Part shown: positions 61,024-64,000 of the stretch, one piece after another
Layout: the number at the start of each line of letters is the position of its first letter
Numbering within the stretch: position 1 is the first letter of the stretch
Origin: UBA2779 sp965232615
GTDB lineage: Bacteria > Spirochaetota > Spirochaetia > DSM-2461
Direction: 5' to 3'
NCBI GenBank assembly: GCA_965232615.1
Contig: OZ246985.1
Location: 1,488,001-1,552,000, forward strand
DNA length: 64,000 nucleotides
The notes under the pieces: model-generated
Seen by the model: the letters and a program-made list of their open reading frames with translations, nothing else
Told to the model about the DNA's origin: nothing
Database searches by the model: none
Translations under genes and position numbers: made by a program

Positions 61024-61598
61024 TAACATTTAAAAGTGAGGGAACCATCGGAATTGAAACCGGTGGTATTGAGTGGGCCATTGCCACAACTTCAACCTCA
61101 CTGGCGGCTCTGCCCACAACAGGAGCTGATGTTCGCCTCTATACCCATCTTCATCATGTCCAGGATTCAATGAAACTCTACGGTTTTGCGAGCCTCATTG
61201 AACGGACCCTGTTTCTTGCCCTTGTATCGGTGAATGGCGTGGGACCTTCCCTGGCACAGAAGATCCTTTCAGGGACAACACCTGATCGCTTTGCTGCGGC
61301 TCTGGAGAATGAAAATCTGGACAATCTTTCCTCCATCCCCGGAATTGGGAAGAAAACAGCACAGAAGATTCTCCTGCAACTCAGAGGCAAACTTACTGCT
61401 GACAGGGAAGACCCATCCTCTGAGGTTGAAAGGAAGGACAGGGATGTGATCGCAGCTCTGACAGCCATGGGATTTGATGCCAGAGGTGCGGGAAACGCTG
61501 TATCGGCCATAGTCGAATCAAGTGATATTGCTGTATTAACCGGCGAAGCAAGGGAACGGGAAATCCTCAGGCGCGCAATTATCGCCTTGAGTTCTTAG
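60999..61598 (+). CDS. ruvA: Holliday junction DNA helicase subunit RuvA
   Basis: 199 residues. N-terminal OB fold (SISGVITFKSEGTIGIETGG), two helix-hairpin-helix motifs (VNGVGPSLAQKIL; SIPGIGKKTAQKILLQL) and C-terminal domain III (AALTAMGFDARGAGNAVSAI) that contacts RuvB. Ends 7 bp before ruvB. Confidence 0.96.
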   Translation: MVNSISGVITFKSEGTIGIETGGIEWAIATTSTSLAALPTTGADVRLYTHLHHVQDSMKLYGFASLIERTLFLALVSVNGVGPSLAQKILSGTTPDRFAAALENENLDNLSSIPGIGKKTAQKILLQLRGKLTADREDPSSEVERKDRDVIAALTAMGFDARGAGNAVSAIVESSDIAVLTGEAREREILRRAIIALSS

Positions 61599-61605
61599 GT
61601 ATCAA

Positions 61606-62628
61606 ATGGACGAACGTTTACTGGAACCATCAGCAGCACATGGAGAAGATGAGGAAGATGCCGGCATCAGGCCGAGATATCTCGATGACTTCCAGGGTCA
61701 GAAAGAACTCAAGAGCAATCTTTCAGTATTCATTCGAGCAGCTGTTCAGAGAAAGGAACCACTGGATCATGTTTTTATCAGTGCCCCGCCGGGTCTGGGG
61801 AAAACCACATTAGCCAGTATCATGGCCAATGAGTCAGGATCAGAATTCAAGGTTACTTCGGCTCCGGCCCTGGACAAGCCCAAAGATCTAGCCGGACTCC
61901 TCTCCACCATTCCTGAAAGAACTGTTTTCTTTATTGATGAGATTCACCGCCTCAAACCCGCTATCGAGGAGATGCTCTACATAGCAATGGAGGATTATGA
62001 ACTCGACTGGATCATAGGGCAGGGCCCGGCTGCTAGAACGGTTAGGATACCTGTGCCCCCCTTTACACTTATTGGAGCAACAACAAAACCCGGGCGGGTA
62101 TCGAGTCCCCTGTTTACCCGTTTCGGAATAACAGTCCGCATAGACTATTACAGTCAGGCTGAATTGAATGACATTGTTCACCGAAGTGCCAGAATTCTGG
62201 GTTTGAATATTGTCGATGAGGCCGCTGAATTATTAGCCCAGTGCAGCCGGGGAACACCCAGAGTCGCGAACCGTCTGCTCCGCCGCATGAGGGATTATGC
62301 TCAGGTGGAGAGTGATGGTCGCATAACAAAAAAAATAGTTGAAAGAGGATTGTCCCGGCTTAAAATCGATCTGGAAGGTTTAGAAGAACAGGACAGGCGT
62401 ATCCTGGCGGCCATTATTGATCGTTATGGAGGCGGTCCTGTTGGAGCCGAAACCCTGGCCATCAGTGTTGGTGAAGGCACAGACTCCCTTGAAGACTTCT
62501 ATGAGCCATATCTCATCCTGCGGGGATTTCTCCAGCGGACACCCAGGGGAAGAACAGTGACTGACCTTGCCTACAAACATCTGGGAAAGTCCAGAAAAAA
62601 CGATGAAGACCAGCTCCTTCTCTTTTAA
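61606..62628 (+). CDS. ruvB: Holliday junction branch migration ATPase RuvB
   Basis: 340 residues. Walker A APPGLGKTTLA, Walker B FFIDEIHRLKPAIEEMLY, sensor 1 and the arginine finger segment RFGITVRIDYYS, then a winged helix (GGGPVGAETLAISVGEGTDS). Overlaps queA by 26 bases. Confidence 0.97.
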   Translation: MDERLLEPSAAHGEDEEDAGIRPRYLDDFQGQKELKSNLSVFIRAAVQRKEPLDHVFISAPPGLGKTTLASIMANESGSEFKVTSAPALDKPKDLAGLLSTIPERTVFFIDEIHRLKPAIEEMLYIAMEDYELDWIIGQGPAARTVRIPVPPFTLIGATTKPGRVSSPLFTRFGITVRIDYYSQAELNDIVHRSARILGLNIVDEAAELLAQCSRGTPRVANRLLRRMRDYAQVESDGRITKKIVERGLSRLKIDLEGLEEQDRRILAAIIDRYGGGPVGAETLAISVGEGTDSLEDFYEPYLILRGFLQRTPRGRTVTDLAYKHLGKSRKNDEDQLLLF

Positions 62629-63631
62629 TCTTCCTGATCATCTCATTGCTCAAGCACCTCCGGATGTTCGGGGAAGTAGCCGGTTGATGGTTGTCAGCAG
62701 AAACTGTGATCCGGGTTTTGTCCAGCATGAAACTGTTCAGAACCTTCCTGGTCTGATTCCACCGGACACTCTCATGGTTTTCAATGATACAAAGGTTAGA
62801 AAAGCACGTCTTTATGCAGTTAATGCTGACACCGGGGGACGGGGTGAATTCCTTTTCCTTGAGCAAATCTCCACGAGTGAATGGGACTGCCTGGTGGATA
62901 AGGCGAAAAAAAAACGAACAGGGCAGGAATGGGTTTTTCCAGACGATGTAACAGGCAGAATTATAAGAGCATCGGCAGAGAACAGGAGAATTCTCCATTT
63001 CGACCTGCCGCTCCCGGAGGAATGGTTTGAACGCCATGGTCACATGCCCCTACCTCCCTACATACGCCGTCCTGATGGGCCGAATGATTCCAGAAGCTAT
63101 CAGACTGTTTATGCGAGACAAGTTGGATCAGCGGCGGCACCAACGGCCGGCTTACATTTCACGGCGGAAATCCTTGATGCCTTGAAGGAAAGAGGAATCC
63201 GGTCGGCATGGATCAACCTCAGGGTGGGACCTGGTACATTTGCGCCGATTCGATCCGAAACAATTCTCGATCATACCATGCATACAGAGGAATACAATGT
63301 TCCTCAGGAAAGTGCTCTGGCGGTGAATAGTGCTAAGGCCGAAGGGCGAAGGATTCTTGCAGTTGGTACGACATCTGTCCGTACCCTGGAATCCGCATGG
63401 AATGGCAAAGGTATTGAAACTGGTCATGGAACAACGGATATCTTCATCTATCCAGGTTTTAAATTCAATGTTGTTGATTCGATGTTCACAAATTTTCATA
63501 CGCCTGGATCAAGTCTTCTCGTCCTTGTTTCCGCATTTACCGGTAAGGAAAGAATTCTGGAGGCCTATAGGAGAGCAGTTGAGGAGGAATATCGTTTTTA
63601 TTCTTATGGAGATGCCATGCTGATAGTTTAA
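62603..63631 (+). CDS. queA: S-adenosylmethionine:tRNA ribosyltransferase-isomerase QueA
   Basis: 342 residues from the ATG reading MKTSSFSFNLPDHLIAQAPP, the canonical start region, inside the ruvB 3' end. Later blocks are LMVFNDTKVRKARLY, AAPTAGLHFT, RVGPGTFAPIRSE and TSVRTLESAW. Makes epoxyqueuosine in the wobble position of tRNA. The C-terminus NFHTPGSSLLVLVSAFTGKE is complete. Confidence 0.96.
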   Translation: MKTSSFSFNLPDHLIAQAPPDVRGSSRLMVVSRNCDPGFVQHETVQNLPGLIPPDTLMVFNDTKVRKARLYAVNADTGGRGEFLFLEQISTSEWDCLVDKAKKKRTGQEWVFPDDVTGRIIRASAENRRILHFDLPLPEEWFERHGHMPLPPYIRRPDGPNDSRSYQTVYARQVGSAAAPTAGLHFTAEILDALKERGIRSAWINLRVGPGTFAPIRSETILDHTMHTEEYNVPQESALAVNSAKAEGRRILAVGTTSVRTLESAWNGKGIETGHGTTDIFIYPGFKFNVVDSMFTNFHTPGSSLLVLVSAFTGKERILEAYRRAVEEEYRFYSYGDAMLIV

Positions 63632-63639
63632 AAGGTCTC

Positions 63640-63996
63640 TCAATACGTATCAGGATCCATCGATTCGAACTCATTTCTTACCTGATTCAATCGTGTCAGA
63701 TGAGCATCAATGATGTCTTCATAATCCAGATCTCTGTTTTCTATTCGAAAGGCCTGATCTTCCCAGTTTTGTATCTCTTCAAGATGAATCCACTTGAATC
63801 GATTATCTCTAGCCGCTAAGGCATACTCTTCCGCCAGAAACCAGGTCTCCATGGCCAGCTCATAAAACTTCTCAGCCGTTCGAAGACTGTCCAGATTGAC
63901 ACTTTTCCAGGGATAGTTATAAAAATACGCCTTAAATTTATCATATTTTGCCGCCATGGCCAGGTATTCGTCGGTGATCCTGAGATAGACATGCAT
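63640..63996 (-). CDS. Hypothetical protein, C-terminal part or short protein at the window edge
   Basis: 118 codons, convergent with queA. Helical, rich in aromatic and acidic residues (YDKFKAYFYNYPWKSVNLDS, FYELAMETWFLAEEYALAAR). The frame may continue past the right edge. Family not recognised; the helical pattern resembles spirochaetal proteins of unknown role. Confidence 0.6.
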   Translation of the reverse strand: MHVYLRITDEYLAMAAKYDKFKAYFYNYPWKSVNLDSLRTAEKFYELAMETWFLAEEYALAARDNRFKWIHLEEIQNWEDQAFRIENRDLDYEDIIDAHLTRLNQVRNEFESMDPDTY

Positions 63997-64000
63997 AACG

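Overview
The two ends of the window look like the chromosome of a spirochaete (Spirochaetales; inferred from gene content, not searched). The left end carries a phosphate regulon read leftwards: phoB, phoR, pstS, pstC, pstA, pstB. The right end carries ssrA (tmRNA) and smpB, a membrane PEGA/formylglycine-generating-enzyme-type protein, two signal-peptidase genes, hemW, yebC, ruvC-ruvA-ruvB and queA.

About 6.1-54.0 kb is a composite defence island ending exactly at the 3' end of ssrA. It has two polycistrons, both read leftwards. Island 1 (promoter near 19.6 kb, down to about 8.1 kb): a small HTH regulator, two type I hsdM genes, a Fic protein, hsdS, a broken 5' copy of hsdR, a PHP-ATPase (TrlF-like) plus AlbA_2/GHKL pair, and a second hsdR truncated by a stop codon and an IS1380-like insertion. 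Island 2 (promoter near 51.0 kb, down to 21.4 kb): a paralogous HTH regulator, brxA, brxB, brxC, pglX, darT, darG, a second PHP-ATPase/AlbA_2 pair, pglZ, brxL (frameshifted), sbcD, sbcC, a 35-codon ORF, mcrB, mcrC, an ADP-ribosylglycohydrolase stub and a methyltransferase. It is a type 1 BREX operon into which DarTG, the ATPase pair, SbcCD and McrBC have been spliced, mostly with overlapping stop/start codons. Both islands start from promoters of the same design (TTGA[C/T]T, 17 bp, TATATT) with two GCCGA boxes 10 bp apart at the same distance from the HTH gene. Upstream of each promoter lies the same decayed gamma-glutamylcyclotransferase/class II glutamine amidotransferase module (direct repeat A), followed by a 160-bp repeat (B) whose last bases are the acceptor end of tmRNA. 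This suggests serial accretion of islands at ssrA.

The least expected structure is a family of short elements made of degenerate 7-bp repeats, often as inverted pairs. Three of them carry a gene for a four-helix-bundle (S23/23S-rRNA-IVS-type) protein and sit between defence genes. Gene-less versions lie inside sbcC, sbcD, pglX, hsdR and the amidotransferase remnants and are often translated in frame. Two of the three S23 elements abut tandem duplications of the neighbouring gene end (7 x 141 bp after brxC, 2 x 204 bp after sbcD) that create mini-ORFs. The repeated PHP-ATPase + AlbA_2/GHKL pair, embedded in two unrelated defence operons, is the best candidate for an under-described defence module.

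Decay is visible in hsdR, brxL, the GGCT and amidotransferase copies and three transposase genes, so restriction by the type I system and full BREX function are both doubtful.
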